Part shown: in pieces, positions 25,159 to 34,028 of the stretch | How the letters are laid out: every line of letters begins with the position of its first letter | How positions within the stretch are numbered: position 1 is the first letter of the stretch | Source of the DNA: Peribacillus sp044761985 | GTDB lineage: Bacteria; Bacillota; Bacilli; Bacillales; DSM-1321 | Reading direction: 5' to 3' | NCBI RefSeq assembly: GCF_044761985.1 | Contig: NZ_JBIWDK010000003.1 | Span: forward strand, 186,001 to 250,000 | DNA: 64,000 bases | Translations under genes and position numbers: made by a program | Notes under the pieces: model-generated | Told to the model about the DNA's origin: nothing | What the model saw: only the letters and a program-made list of their open reading frames with translations | Databases searched by the model: none

Positions 25159-27173
25159 AGGTTGTAAAAAAACTCGTTCAATATGCTTCCCTTTACAAAA
25201 AGATAATCATCGGAGCACTGATCATGCTGGCCCTTTCCGTTGCCGCCGATTTAAGCGGTCCATTCGTCGCTAAAAAAATCATCGATTCTCATATAATGGG
25301 AATCGAATCATCTTGGCATGAAACGGAAAAAGGGCAAGATGCCGTGGAATACGAAAATCACTGGTACAAAAGGGATGCCTATTTTTCAAAAGGGGAAGAG
25401 AAAGGGAAAGAGGTCCGGGTGCTACAGGTCGGTAGCCAATTCGTCTTCGTCGATAAAGCGGTCCCGGTGGATGGGCGCCGCAGTTTAGATGGAAATACAT
25501 TAGTCATTGAAAAAGGCGGAAAAGAAACGAGGACGGCATTTGAACCCTTATCAACCCAGGAGTTGATGGGGTTTTATCAACCGGAAATTCCAAGGATATT
25601 GGGACTCGTCGCTTTTTATTTCGGTCTAGTCCTCATTTCCTCCGTCTTTCAATACGGACAGAGCTTTTATTTACAGAAAGCCGCCAACCGGATTATCCAG
25701 CGGATGAGAAATGATATTTTCACCCACATTTCCCGTTTGCCAATCCGCTATTTTGACAATATGCCTGCTGGTAAGGTCGTTGCCAGGGTCACAAATGATA
25801 CAGAGGCCATCCGCGAATTATATGTAACCGTCCTGGCCAATTTCTTTTCGAGTACGATCAACATCATCGGTGTACTCATTGCCTTATACATTTTGGATGC
25901 ACGTGCGGGTCTCATGGGTCTCCTACTTGTTCCCATCATTATTATCTGGACGAAGGTATATCGTAAATTCGCCTCGAAATATAATCATATCATTCGGGAA
26001 CGAGTCAGTGATATCAATGGGATGATCAATGAATCGATTTCAGGAATGAATATCATTCAAGCATTCGGACGTGAAAAGGAAACGAAACAGTCATTTGAAA
26101 CCTTGAACCGAGATCATTACTTTTATCAAAACAAGATGCTTCATTTGAATTCCTTGACGGGGGGAAACTTGATTGGAGTCATCAAGGTTATCGCACTCAT
26201 CGCATTTGTATGGTATTTTGGCGGGATGTCTCTTACAGCGACCTCAGCCGTTTCACTCGGGATGATGTATGCCATCGTCGACTTGATCAGCCGACTGCTT
26301 CATCCGTTACATGGAATCGTCAATCAGTTCGCGAACCTGGAACAGGCATTGGTTGCGGGGGAGAGGGCTTTCAGTCTGTTGGATGAGCCGGGCATGCAAG
26401 TCAGCGATCGAAACATTCCCAGATATAAAGGCAATGTGGCATTCGAACATGTATCGTTTGGCTATAAGGAAAATGAATATGTCTTAAAGGACATATCCTT
26501 TTCAGCTAGTCAGGGAGAAACGGTCGCATTGGTGGGCCATACTGGTTCAGGGAAAAGTTCCATCATGAATTTACTGTTCCGTTTTTATGACAGCAATGAG
26601 GGGACCATTAAGATTGATGGAAAGGATATTTTGGATATCCCCCATCAAACCTTAAGGGAACATATGGGGATCGTCCTTCAGGATCCTTACTTATTCACGG
26701 GAACAATTGCTTCCAATATCAGTCTAGGCCAGGAAAGGATCACAAGGGCCACCATAGAAAAAGCGTTAAAGGATGTTGGTGGAGATAAAGTGTTGCGGCA
26801 TTTGCCATTAGGGCTTGATGAACCGGTGATTGAAAAAGGTGGGACATTGTCCTCGGGACAACGACAGCTGATTTCCTTTGCTCGCGCCCTGGCCTTCGAT
26901 CCGGCGATTTTGATCTTGGACGAAGCAACGGCGAGCATCGATACGGAAACAGAGGCCATCATCCAAGAAGGCATGGAAGTGTTGAAAAAAGGAAGAACGA
27001 CTTTCATCATCGCGCATCGATTATCCACGATCAAGAATGCCGACCAGATTCTCGTATTGGATAAAGGGCGGATAGTGGAACAGGGGACACACGAAGGGTT
27101 GATGGAACAAAAGGGGAAATACTATCAAATGTACGAACTGCAGGCTGGACCTAATAAGGGGATGGCTGGATAG
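25155..27173 (+). CDS. bmrD: multidrug ABC exporter subunit BmrD (catalytic half)
   Basis: 672 residues. TM1 is followed by a polar extracellular insert of about 100 residues (roughly 45-145, e.g. SSWHETEKGQDAVEYENHWY), the hallmark of BmrD (YheH). After TM2-TM6, the ATPase domain has GHTGSGKSS, LSSGQRQLISFARAL and ILILDEATASIDTETE with the catalytic Glu, plus the switch His in IAHRLST. Together with BmrC one consensus and one degenerate ATP site result. In B. subtilis the pair exports ethidium, doxorubicin and similar drugs and is induced by translation inhibitors. Confidence 0.92.
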   Translation: MKVVKKLVQYASLYKKIIIGALIMLALSVAADLSGPFVAKKIIDSHIMGIESSWHETEKGQDAVEYENHWYKRDAYFSKGEEKGKEVRVLQVGSQFVFVDKAVPVDGRRSLDGNTLVIEKGGKETRTAFEPLSTQELMGFYQPEIPRILGLVAFYFGLVLISSVFQYGQSFYLQKAANRIIQRMRNDIFTHISRLPIRYFDNMPAGKVVARVTNDTEAIRELYVTVLANFFSSTINIIGVLIALYILDARAGLMGLLLVPIIIIWTKVYRKFASKYNHIIRERVSDINGMINESISGMNIIQAFGREKETKQSFETLNRDHYFYQNKMLHLNSLTGGNLIGVIKVIALIAFVWYFGGMSLTATSAVSLGMMYAIVDLISRLLHPLHGIVNQFANLEQALVAGERAFSLLDEPGMQVSDRNIPRYKGNVAFEHVSFGYKENEYVLKDISFSASQGETVALVGHTGSGKSSIMNLLFRFYDSNEGTIKIDGKDILDIPHQTLREHMGIVLQDPYLFTGTIASNISLGQERITRATIEKALKDVGGDKVLRHLPLGLDEPVIEKGGTLSSGQRQLISFARALAFDPAILILDEATASIDTETEAIIQEGMEVLKKGRTTFIIAHRLSTIKNADQILVLDKGRIVEQGTHEGLMEQKGKYYQMYELQAGPNKGMAG

Positions 27174-27191
27174 ATTCATAATATGTAGGAT

Positions 27192-27227
27192 GAGAAAGAA
27201 GAGGGGCATTTGCTCCTCTTCTTTCTC
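27192..27227 (+). terminator. hairpin after bmrD
   Basis: A perfect 13-base-pair stem GAGAAAGAAGAGG/CCTCTTCTTTCTC with a ten-base loop. The tail is only moderately T-rich. Confidence 0.7.
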
Positions 27228-27332
27228 ATTTGCTCATATAGATTACATTTCCTTGTAAACAAATTCTCGGTATTTTACAAACTCATTCTTCTTATCCTCG
27301 TTATTTAACCAATAGCTCAGTGCTCAATCCGA

Positions 27333-28514
27333 TTATTTAGTAGAAACGGCCTGTCTTTCTGCACTTTTCTTAAGGGCTAAATCAAAGTCCCTGATCAAAT
27401 CATCAGGATTTTCCAAACCGACGGACAAGCGAAGCAAGCTGTTCGTGATGCCGCGTTTTTCCCTTTCTTCTGCAGGCATGGCCGCATGGGACATTTTAGC
27501 CGGGTAAGATAGAATCGATTCGACGGCCCCGAGGCTTACAGCAAACACGGGTAACTCGACATGGTTTACGAACGAGCGGAAAATTTCTTCGCTTTCCAAT
27601 TCGAATGATAGAACAGCTCCCGCTCCCCTGGCTTGATTTCCCTGGATGCCGTGTTGTGGGTGGTCGGAAAGACCAGGGTAATACACGTTTTTCACTAACG
27701 GTTGCTGTTTTAAATATTCCGCAATTCTCTCAGCACCTTTTTGAGAGTGCTCCATCCGGACGGATAGGGTTTTCAGACCTCTCATCACAAGCCAGGCATC
27801 CTGAACACCGAGCACCGCTCCAAAAGAGTTTTGGAGGGAACCAAGTCTATCGGCAAGGTCCGGGTCTTTTACGACGGCAAGGCCTGCTACGACATCACTA
27901 TGTCCAGACAAAAATTTTGTTGCACTGTGCAGGACAATATCGGCCCCGAGGTTTAACGGTCTTTGCAGGGCAGGTGTCAGGAATGTATTGTCTACAAAGC
28001 TTAATGCGCCAATGCTTTTGGCGATATCACATACCGCTTTAATATCGGTTACTTTAAGCAAGGGATTGGAAGGCGTTTCAATATAGATTGCTCGCGTATT
28101 TGGCTGGATGGCCGCTTTTACACTTTCAAGATCCGTCATATCCACGAAGGTATGTTCGATGTTAAAACGGGTCAGCACGGTTGTTACCATTCGGAATGTG
28201 CCTCCGTATACATCTTCAGAGATGACGATATGGTCACCGGCAGAAAGCAGGAGGAAAGCCGTTGAAATGGCAGCCATCCCGGATGAAAAAGCGAATCCGC
28301 GCGTGCCTTCTTCCAGTTCCGCAATGATATCTTCCAGTGCTTCTCGCGTCGGATTCCCGCTCCGGCTGTAATCGTATTTGCCAAATTGATCAATGTCGGT
28401 TTGATGGAAGGTGGAAGCATGCTGAATCGGAACACTCACCCCACCTGTTGTTGGATCGAATTTATGTTGGTTGTGTAGTAATTTGGTTTCAAAACTGAAT
28501 TCTTGGTTTGTCAT
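27333..28514 (-). CDS. metC: cystathionine beta-lyase MetC
   Basis: 393-residue PLP enzyme of the Cys/Met metabolism family, converting cystathionine to homocysteine, ammonia and pyruvate. PLP-site motifs: SSGMAAIST (phosphate), VFVDNTF-like LSFVDNTFLTPALQRP with the Asp, and HSATKFLSGHSDVVAG with the Schiff-base Lys. It follows metI with a four-base overlap, as in the B. subtilis metIC operon. The two products together form a transsulfuration route from O-acetylhomoserine and cysteine to homocysteine. Substrate choice against MetI rests on order and length. Confidence 0.92.
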   Translation of the reverse strand: MTNQEFSFETKLLHNQHKFDPTTGGVSVPIQHASTFHQTDIDQFGKYDYSRSGNPTREALEDIIAELEEGTRGFAFSSGMAAISTAFLLLSAGDHIVISEDVYGGTFRMVTTVLTRFNIEHTFVDMTDLESVKAAIQPNTRAIYIETPSNPLLKVTDIKAVCDIAKSIGALSFVDNTFLTPALQRPLNLGADIVLHSATKFLSGHSDVVAGLAVVKDPDLADRLGSLQNSFGAVLGVQDAWLVMRGLKTLSVRMEHSQKGAERIAEYLKQQPLVKNVYYPGLSDHPQHGIQGNQARGAGAVLSFELESEEIFRSFVNHVELPVFAVSLGAVESILSYPAKMSHAAMPAEEREKRGITNSLLRLSVGLENPDDLIRDFDLALKKSAERQAVSTK

Positions 28515-29623
28515 CGTATTGCCTCCTTTTTAACTTGAGCAAATGCCTGCTGCAGGTCTTCGATTAAATCTCCGCTGTCCTCGATGCCGACAGAGAATCG
28601 AAGGAGTCGATTGCAAACTCCATTTGCCGTTCTAACTTCAAGAGGCATATCGGCATGTGTCTGTGTCGCCGGATACGTGATGAAGCTTTCGACGCCACCA
28701 AGGCTTTCGGCAAATGAAATCAATGAAAGGGACTGTAGAAATGGGTTGACCACCGCTTCATCATTGACCCGGAATGAAATCATGCCGCCACGACCTGGAT
28801 AGAGAACATCCGTTACACTTTCATGTTCCGTCAAATAATCAACGATAACCTTGGCGTTCTTTTCATGACGTTCCATTCTCAGTGCCAAGGTTTTCATCCC
28901 GCGCATCAACAGCCACGAATCAAATGGGCTCAAGACCGCACCCATACCATTATGGTGGAAAGCAAGGGACTCACATAACTCGGCGCCTTTTGCCACAATC
29001 AAGCCGGCCAACACGTCATTATGGCCACCTAGATATTTCGTTGCACTGTGAATCACGATGTCAGCACCAAGTAAGAGGGGCTGTTGGATGATCGGCGTGT
29101 AAAAAGTATTGTCAACAATCAATAGTAAATTGTATTGTTTGGCAAGAGCGGCGACGGCTGGAATGTCCGTTTGCTGCATAAGAGGGTTTGTGGGAGTTTC
29201 AATAAAGATGGCCTTTGTTTGAGGGGTGATTGCTTTTTCAATATCCTCCAGGCAACATGTATTGACATATTCGCATTGTAGCCCCCATTTTTTAAAGCCA
29301 TGCTCTAATAAACGATATGTACCGCCATATAAATCTTCGCTACTGATCCATGCATCCCCTGATTTGAATAAGGAAAGGATGGTGGCAATGGCAGCCATTC
29401 CCGAACTGCATGCATATCCTTGATCGCCATGTTCTAGTTTGGCGATCGATTGCTCCAATAGCTGGCGTGTAGGGTTTCCTGTTCGTGTATAGTCGAATCC
29501 TGTTGATTGACCAATTCCTTCGTGACGGAAAGCCGTCGAGAAGTAAACGGGCGGATTGACCGTTCCTGTCGCCGTTTCACTGCGGTTTCCAAGCTGAGCA
29601 AGATAGGTTTCTGTTTTGTACAT
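28511..29623 (-). CDS. metI: cystathionine gamma-synthase / O-acetylhomoserine thiolyase MetI
   Basis: 370-residue PLP enzyme: SSGMAAIATI, LLIVDNTFYTPIIQQP, HSATKYLGGHNDVLAG (PLP Lys), and a C-terminal RFSVGIEDSGDLI motif. In B. subtilis MetI makes cystathionine from O-acetylhomoserine and cysteine and can also use sulfide directly. It is the first gene of the transcript behind a SAM riboswitch, so expression should rise when SAM is scarce. AAAGGAG lies somewhat far (about 13 bases) from the ATG. Confidence 0.92.
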   Translation of the reverse strand: MYKTETYLAQLGNRSETATGTVNPPVYFSTAFRHEGIGQSTGFDYTRTGNPTRQLLEQSIAKLEHGDQGYACSSGMAAIATILSLFKSGDAWISSEDLYGGTYRLLEHGFKKWGLQCEYVNTCCLEDIEKAITPQTKAIFIETPTNPLMQQTDIPAVAALAKQYNLLLIVDNTFYTPIIQQPLLLGADIVIHSATKYLGGHNDVLAGLIVAKGAELCESLAFHHNGMGAVLSPFDSWLLMRGMKTLALRMERHEKNAKVIVDYLTEHESVTDVLYPGRGGMISFRVNDEAVVNPFLQSLSLISFAESLGGVESFITYPATQTHADMPLEVRTANGVCNRLLRFSVGIEDSGDLIEDLQQAFAQVKKEAIR

Positions 29624-29656
29624 AATTTTTCACTGCTCCTTTTAGTTAAATAAAAT

Positions 29657-29824
29657 AAAAAAAGTCTTCTTTAAGAAGAAGACTTGAATAAGTAGGATAG
29701 AGTCATTCTTCTTATCTTCCAAGTTACACAAACTTGTGGAATTAGCACCTTTTCATTGGTTTGAAACAAATGAAGGTTGCTGAGGTGTCATAGGGCCATT
29801 CCCTCTACCTCTCTCGATAAGAGT
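29657..29824 (-). ncRNA. SAM-I riboswitch (S box) of metIC
   Basis: On the minus strand: CTTATCGAGAGAGG, then GAGGGAATGGCCCTATGACACCTCAGCAACC, then AAGGTGCTAATTCC, closing P1 with GATAAG (aptamer about 29711-29823). It ends in terminator AAGTCTTCTT/AAGAAGACTT (29662-29685) plus seven T. SAM binding should terminate the transcript before metI. Confidence 0.96.
29662..29685 (-). terminator. SAM-controlled terminator of metIC
   Basis: A ten-base-pair perfect stem with TTTTTTT on the minus strand, forming the expression platform of the S box. Confidence 0.88.
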
Positions 29825-29846
29825 TTTGATTATTCAATTTCTTTTG

Positions 29847-29875
29847 AATTTACTATAAATATAGGATTCTGTCAA
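29847..29875 (-). promoter_or_regulatory. SigA-type promoter of metIC
   Basis: Minus-strand TTGACA (29870-29875), a 17-base spacer, and TAAATT (29847-29852), about 25 bases before the S box. Confidence 0.7.
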
Positions 29876-30044
29876 GGACATTCCTAATAGACGGTTATTT
29901 GGGACTAGCTATTATGGAACATGTATCATGTTATGTATCATGTTTATCATTATAAAATTACGAATTCAACAGAGTAATAGAACCGGATTCAGATTAAACG
30001 GACTTTTCTGAAGGAAAAGGTCATTTGTGTTCCGTTTTTTTTGC

Positions 30045-30074
30045 TTTACAATAATAATGTTTGTACAATATATA
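30045..30074 (+). promoter_or_regulatory. probable promoter of fumC
   Basis: TTTACA, an 18-base spacer, TATATA. Leaves about 75 bases of untranslated leader. Based on consensus match only. Confidence 0.45.
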
Positions 30075-30154
30075 GGGGATCATATAAAACGTCATTATTC
30101 ATTACATATACATATTGTTTCTCAGTGGATAGTGCGAATATAGGAGGAGAACAC

Positions 30155-31537
30155 ATGGAATTTAGAATCGAACGAGATACAATGGGGGAAGTAAAAGTTC
30201 CTGCTGATAAGTACTGGGGTGCTCAAACGGAAAGAAGCCGTAATAACTTCAAAATCGGTTATGAAAAAATGCCGATTGAATTAGTTCATGCATTTGCTTA
30301 CGTAAAACAAGCGGCAGCAAAAGTGAATTTTGAACTTGGCGATCTTTCAGAAGTGAAGAAGGATGCCATCGTTAAAATTTGTGGTGAAATCCTTGAAGGG
30401 ACGCTTGACGAACATTTCCCACTTGTCGTCTGGCAAACAGGTAGCGGCACACAAAGTAATATGAACGTGAATGAAGTGGTCGCAAACAAAGGGAATAAAT
30501 GGTTAGAGGAAAAAGGCGAAACTGAGATGCTTCACCCGAATGATGATGTTAACAAAGCACAAAGCTCTAACGATACATTCCCGACAGCCATGCATATCGC
30601 AGCTTATATGGAAGTTGCCGAAAAATTGGTACCGGCCATTAAAGTGCTTCGTGACACATTCGAAGCCAAAGAAAAAGAATTCTGGGATGTCGTGAAAATT
30701 GGACGTACCCATCTTCAAGATGCGACACCACTAACTCTTGGCCAAGAAATCTCCGGTTGGAAAGCAATGCTTGATAAAGATTTGGCGATGATCGAAGAAA
30801 GTAGCCAAAAATTATTGAACCTTGCATTGGGCGGTACGGCTGTAGGGACTGGAATCAATACGAAAAAAGAATTCCCGGCACTTTCTGCTAAACAAATCGC
30901 AGCGGATACAGGACATTCATTTGTCACATCGGATAATAAGTTCCATGCTTTAACAAGCCATAACGAAATTGTTTATGCACACGGTGCTCTTAAAGCATTG
31001 GCTGCTGATTTAATGAAGATTGCCAATGATGTTAGATGGCTGGCAAGTGGCCCAAGAAGCGGAATCGGTGAAATCGCCATTCCTGAAAATGAGCCAGGCA
31101 GCTCCATCATGCCAGGTAAAGTGAATCCGACCCAATGTGAAGCAATGACAATGATTGCGACACAAGTTGTCGGAAATGATGCTACAATCGGTTTTGCAGC
31201 AAGCCAAGGGAACTTTGAATTGAACGTTTTCAAACCGGTCATCATTTACAACTTCCTGCAAACCGTTAAATTATTGACTGATGGCATTCATTCCTTCAAT
31301 GATAACTGTGCGGTAGGAATTACAGCGAATGAAGATAAGATCAAAGAAAATGTTGATCGTTCTCTTATGCTCGTAACGGCATTGAACCCACATATCGGGT
31401 ATGAAAAAGCGGCTAAAATTGCGAAAACTGCATTCAAAGACAACTCCACTTTGAAAGAAGCGGCGTTGAAACTTGAATTCCTAACGGAAGATGAATTCAA
31501 AGCATGGGTTGACCCTGCTAACATGGTCAATAAATAA
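30155..31537 (+). CDS. fumC: class II fumarate hydratase
   Basis: 460 residues, tetrameric TCA-cycle enzyme interconverting fumarate and L-malate (citG in B. subtilis). Signatures: TGSGTQSNMNVNEV, SSNDTFPTAMHIA, GRTHLQDATPLTLGQE (catalytic His) and the superfamily motif GSSIMPGKVNPTQCE. No iron-sulfur site, unlike class I. The frame runs back to 30041, but AGGAGGAG lies just before the ATG at 30155, which also gives the family's normal N terminus (RIERDTMGEVKVPADKYWGAQT). Monocistronic with its own terminator. Confidence 0.96.
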   Translation: MEFRIERDTMGEVKVPADKYWGAQTERSRNNFKIGYEKMPIELVHAFAYVKQAAAKVNFELGDLSEVKKDAIVKICGEILEGTLDEHFPLVVWQTGSGTQSNMNVNEVVANKGNKWLEEKGETEMLHPNDDVNKAQSSNDTFPTAMHIAAYMEVAEKLVPAIKVLRDTFEAKEKEFWDVVKIGRTHLQDATPLTLGQEISGWKAMLDKDLAMIEESSQKLLNLALGGTAVGTGINTKKEFPALSAKQIAADTGHSFVTSDNKFHALTSHNEIVYAHGALKALAADLMKIANDVRWLASGPRSGIGEIAIPENEPGSSIMPGKVNPTQCEAMTMIATQVVGNDATIGFAASQGNFELNVFKPVIIYNFLQTVKLLTDGIHSFNDNCAVGITANEDKIKENVDRSLMLVTALNPHIGYEKAAKIAKTAFKDNSTLKEAALKLEFLTEDEFKAWVDPANMVNK

Positions 31538-31549
31538 TCAACAGGTAAG

Positions 31550-31580
31550 CATCCTTCCTCGCATGTAGGGAGGATGTTTT
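31550..31580 (+). terminator. terminator of fumC
   Basis: CATCCTtCC/GGgAGGATG stem with a nine-base loop and TTTT. Confidence 0.75.
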
Positions 31581-31644
31581 AATGTGTTAAAATGATGGAA
31601 TAAACGAATACTTAAACTAGATAAATCGAACAGGAGGAATGGTC

Positions 31645-31887
31645 ATGTCTTTATGTCCACTATGCAATGGTCTTAGAAAAATGCATTTGGAATGCCCTAA
31701 ATGCAGTAGTGACCTTGAAGATCAAGGGAAATTGATGGATTATGCCGATGATTACAGTGCTTATATGGATATTGATACATTGAAAAAAAATGACGGTTTT
31801 CCCGAATCCCTTCAAAAGGGACAATGCCCGCATATTATGAAGTGCCCCAACTGCGGACACGATGAAGTGATTTTGGTACAGGAATAG
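31645..31887 (+). CDS. small zinc-ribbon-like protein
   Basis: 80 residues with two CxxC knuckles at the N terminus (CPLC and CPKC) and a Cys/His cluster at the C terminus (QCPHIMKCPNCGHDE). The spacing suggests two treble-clef or ribbon zinc sites. The middle is acidic (DYADDYSAYMDIDTL). AGGAGG is seven bases before the ATG at 31645; an ATG at 31639 would be too close. Function unknown. Confidence 0.72.
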   Translation: MSLCPLCNGLRKMHLECPKCSSDLEDQGKLMDYADDYSAYMDIDTLKKNDGFPESLQKGQCPHIMKCPNCGHDEVILVQE

Positions 31888-31930
31888 AGTTCTTGAATAA
31901 TAGGGTGAGACCTTAGAATAATTAATGATC

Positions 31931-31965
31931 GAGACTTTTTCATAAAAATGAGAAGTCTCTTTTTT
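31931..31965 (+). terminator. terminator of the zinc-ribbon gene
   Basis: GAGACTT/AAGTCTC stem followed by TTTTTT. Confidence 0.75.
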
Positions 31966-32113
31966 ATGTGGATCATTTTTTCATGAAAAGGAGGTTACCT
32001 AAACTTGGAATTGGAAATTCATAGTGGAAAAATAGAGGGATAGTGGGCTTGTCTCGCCGTATAATGTTATGGTAGTGAGTTATTCGTGGAGAATGGAAAG
32101 TAGGGTGGTAACC

Positions 32114-33310
32114 TTGGCAATGCTCTTATTGGTTATGATTTACTTGGCTTTCATAAGCCTGGGTCTTCCAGATTCCTTACTGGGTGCTGCCTGGCCGGTC
32201 ATGCAGTCTGATTATGACCAGCCACTGGAGACTGCAGGCTTACTTTATATGATTGTTGCAGCAGGGACCATTTTCTCAAGCCTGGCTAGCGGCTGGTTAA
32301 ATAAACGACTGGGGACGGGAAAGGTCACGTGTATAAGTGTGGCCCTGACAGCGGTGGCCTTATTTGGCATTGCCTATTCTCCCTCTCTGGATTGGCTTAT
32401 TATCTGTGCGATCCCTTTGGGGCTGGGTGCAGGAGCTATCGACGCTGCGCTGAATAACTACGTGGCGTTGCATTATAAAGCCCATCATATGAACTGGCTT
32501 CATTGCTTTTGGGGAGTGGGGGCAAGCATAGGACCCATCATGATGTCTTATTATATGGCTAATCAAGGCACATGGAGAGCTGGTTATGTAACCATTTCCT
32601 ATATCCAGTTCACCCTAGCCCTTTTACTCGTGTTAACCCTTCCATTATGGAAGCTAGTCTCTCGGAGGGTGCCAATCGATGAAGGTAGCACAGTGAATCC
32701 GGATTACTTGGAAGAACGGGTATCCAAGGAAAGGTCGCTTAAAATCAAAGGAGTCAAGTATGCATTGTTCACGTTCTTTTTCTATTGCGGCGTTGAATCA
32801 ACGTTAGGACTGTGGGGAAGCAGCTATCTTGTGAATAGCAAGGGCATGTCAGCTGCTTTGGCCGCTCAAGGGGTCTCTTTTTTCTATACGGGTATTATGC
32901 TAGGACGGCTTATAACAGGATTTATTCTTTTGAAGGTCACCAACCATCAGCTCATGATCCGATTGGGACAGATTGCAGCACTTATTGGGACGGTACTCCT
33001 TATCCTGCCCTTGCCGGTTACGATGTCGCTTGTCGGTTTTGTTATAGTCGGATTGGGCTTGGCCCCCATTTATCCTTGCATGATTCATGAGACCCCCGCC
33101 AGGTTCGGTAAAACCCATTCACCGTCCATCATAGGATATCAAATGGCTGTGGCATACACGGGGACCACCCTTTTGCCGCCCTTTCTAGGGTTAATTGCTT
33201 CGTACACTACGCTTGATGTATTTCCGTACTTTGCTCTGGTTTATGTGATGGCCATGCTGTTCGGATCTGAAAAGTTGAATGGAATGTTGAAGAAGCGTTG
33301 GGCTAATTAA
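32114..33310 (+). CDS. MFS permease (FucP/sugar-type)
   Basis: About 398 residues, twelve helices. Family landmarks: FISLGLPDSLLGAAWPVMQSDYDQP near the start, GWLNKRLGTGKV (MFS motif A position), and MNWLHCFWGVGASIGPIMMSY, which recalls sugar-cation symporters and YfkF-like transporters. Substrate unknown. The frame begins at 32069, but AGGGTGG at 32102-32108 points to the TTG at 32114 or the ATG at 32120. No neighbouring catabolic enzyme suggests a substrate. Confidence 0.8.
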   Translation: MAMLLLVMIYLAFISLGLPDSLLGAAWPVMQSDYDQPLETAGLLYMIVAAGTIFSSLASGWLNKRLGTGKVTCISVALTAVALFGIAYSPSLDWLIICAIPLGLGAGAIDAALNNYVALHYKAHHMNWLHCFWGVGASIGPIMMSYYMANQGTWRAGYVTISYIQFTLALLLVLTLPLWKLVSRRVPIDEGSTVNPDYLEERVSKERSLKIKGVKYALFTFFFYCGVESTLGLWGSSYLVNSKGMSAALAAQGVSFFYTGIMLGRLITGFILLKVTNHQLMIRLGQIAALIGTVLLILPLPVTMSLVGFVIVGLGLAPIYPCMIHETPARFGKTHSPSIIGYQMAVAYTGTTLLPPFLGLIASYTTLDVFPYFALVYVMAMLFGSEKLNGMLKKRWAN

Positions 33311-33340
33311 GATCCCTACCTTGGATGGGAGGACTACCTC

Positions 33341-33382
33341 ATGAATCGTTATGAAGTGATGAACGTGAATGCCATATTTTAA
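33341..33382 (+). CDS. 13-codon micro-ORF with strong ribosome binding site
   Basis: MNRYEVMNVNAIF followed by a stop, with GGGAGG eight bases before the ATG. It overlaps the next small ORF in the +1 frame. It is either a leader peptide or the front of a gene broken by a one-base change. Confidence 0.35.
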   Translation: MNRYEVMNVNAIF

Positions 33383-33536
33383 AGTCTTATTGCTTCGTGG
33401 TAGGCAGGCGATTAGACGCAGGATAATGAAGCTGAAAAAAGAAACGTGGAGCGGGTCGATAGAAGTGGATGAGGTAAGTTTTTGGAATAGAATAGTTCGG
33501 CGGATCGTCCATATATCGAGGAAAAGAGGAGTATAA
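33369..33536 (+). pseudogene. basic 55-residue frame, possibly frameshifted with the preceding micro-ORF
   Basis: Open from ATG 33369 with no good ribosome binding site of its own: MPYFKVLLLRGRQAIRR.. ending SRKRGV, rich in Arg and Lys. Its stop falls at 33536, just where the ribosome binding site of the next gene begins. Joining it to the preceding micro-ORF by a +1 shift near 33376 would give one continuous protein of about 65 residues starting from a good site. I read it as a likely broken small gene; a functional overlap cannot be excluded. Confidence 0.35.
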
Positions 33537-33549
33537 AGGAGCATGTAAT

Positions 33550-33960
33550 GTGAGTTTAGCGAGCTATATTGGGTGTAACGTGGAACTCCGTCTTAGTGAA
33601 GATGAAGAGCATAACGCCTTAATTCAGATTGGAGATTGTTTTTCAAGTAAATACGACAAACAACATGTGAAAAAGTATCAATTCACGGCACAGTTTGTTT
33701 ATGAAGTGTCATCCGACTGGGGAATTGAAATTTCAAAAGATATGAGTCCAAGCCAGTGTTTTGAATCAAAAAAGAAGCTTACGGCATTATGTGAAATGAT
33801 GAATGACTATCTTGAGAAAGGTGAGTATTTCGAATTGTATAGTTGCTGGGTAGGGGAGGAGAAAGAAAAACGAGTAGGTGAGTTAACGTTAAAAATGGAT
33901 ACATTGAATGTTGATTCGATTGAAATGCCTGAAAAGACATTGGTTCGATTTGAGAAATAA
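33550..33960 (+). CDS. hypothetical protein, 136 residues
   Basis: Soluble, mixed alpha-beta protein starting with GTG (AAAGGAG eight bases upstream): SLASYIGCNVELRLSEDE..ALIQIGDCFSSKYDK. The composition is acidic and two Trp lie in conserved-looking contexts (SSDWGIEIS, YSCWVGEE). No motif recognised. Followed by a hairpin. Confidence 0.65.
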   Translation: MSLASYIGCNVELRLSEDEEHNALIQIGDCFSSKYDKQHVKKYQFTAQFVYEVSSDWGIEISKDMSPSQCFESKKKLTALCEMMNDYLEKGEYFELYSCWVGEEKEKRVGELTLKMDTLNVDSIEMPEKTLVRFEK

Positions 33961-33965
33961 GTTGA

Positions 33966-33992
33966 GGGAAGCCTTGGTCGATAAGGCTTCCC
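33966..33992. terminator. hairpin between converging genes
   Basis: A ten-base-pair perfect stem GGGAAGCCTT/AAGGCTTCCC. T tracts are short on both sides, so termination strength is uncertain. Confidence 0.6.
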
Positions 33993-34028
33993 CCATTTGG
34001 ATGCAAATCCAAATCAAAAAGTAATTAC

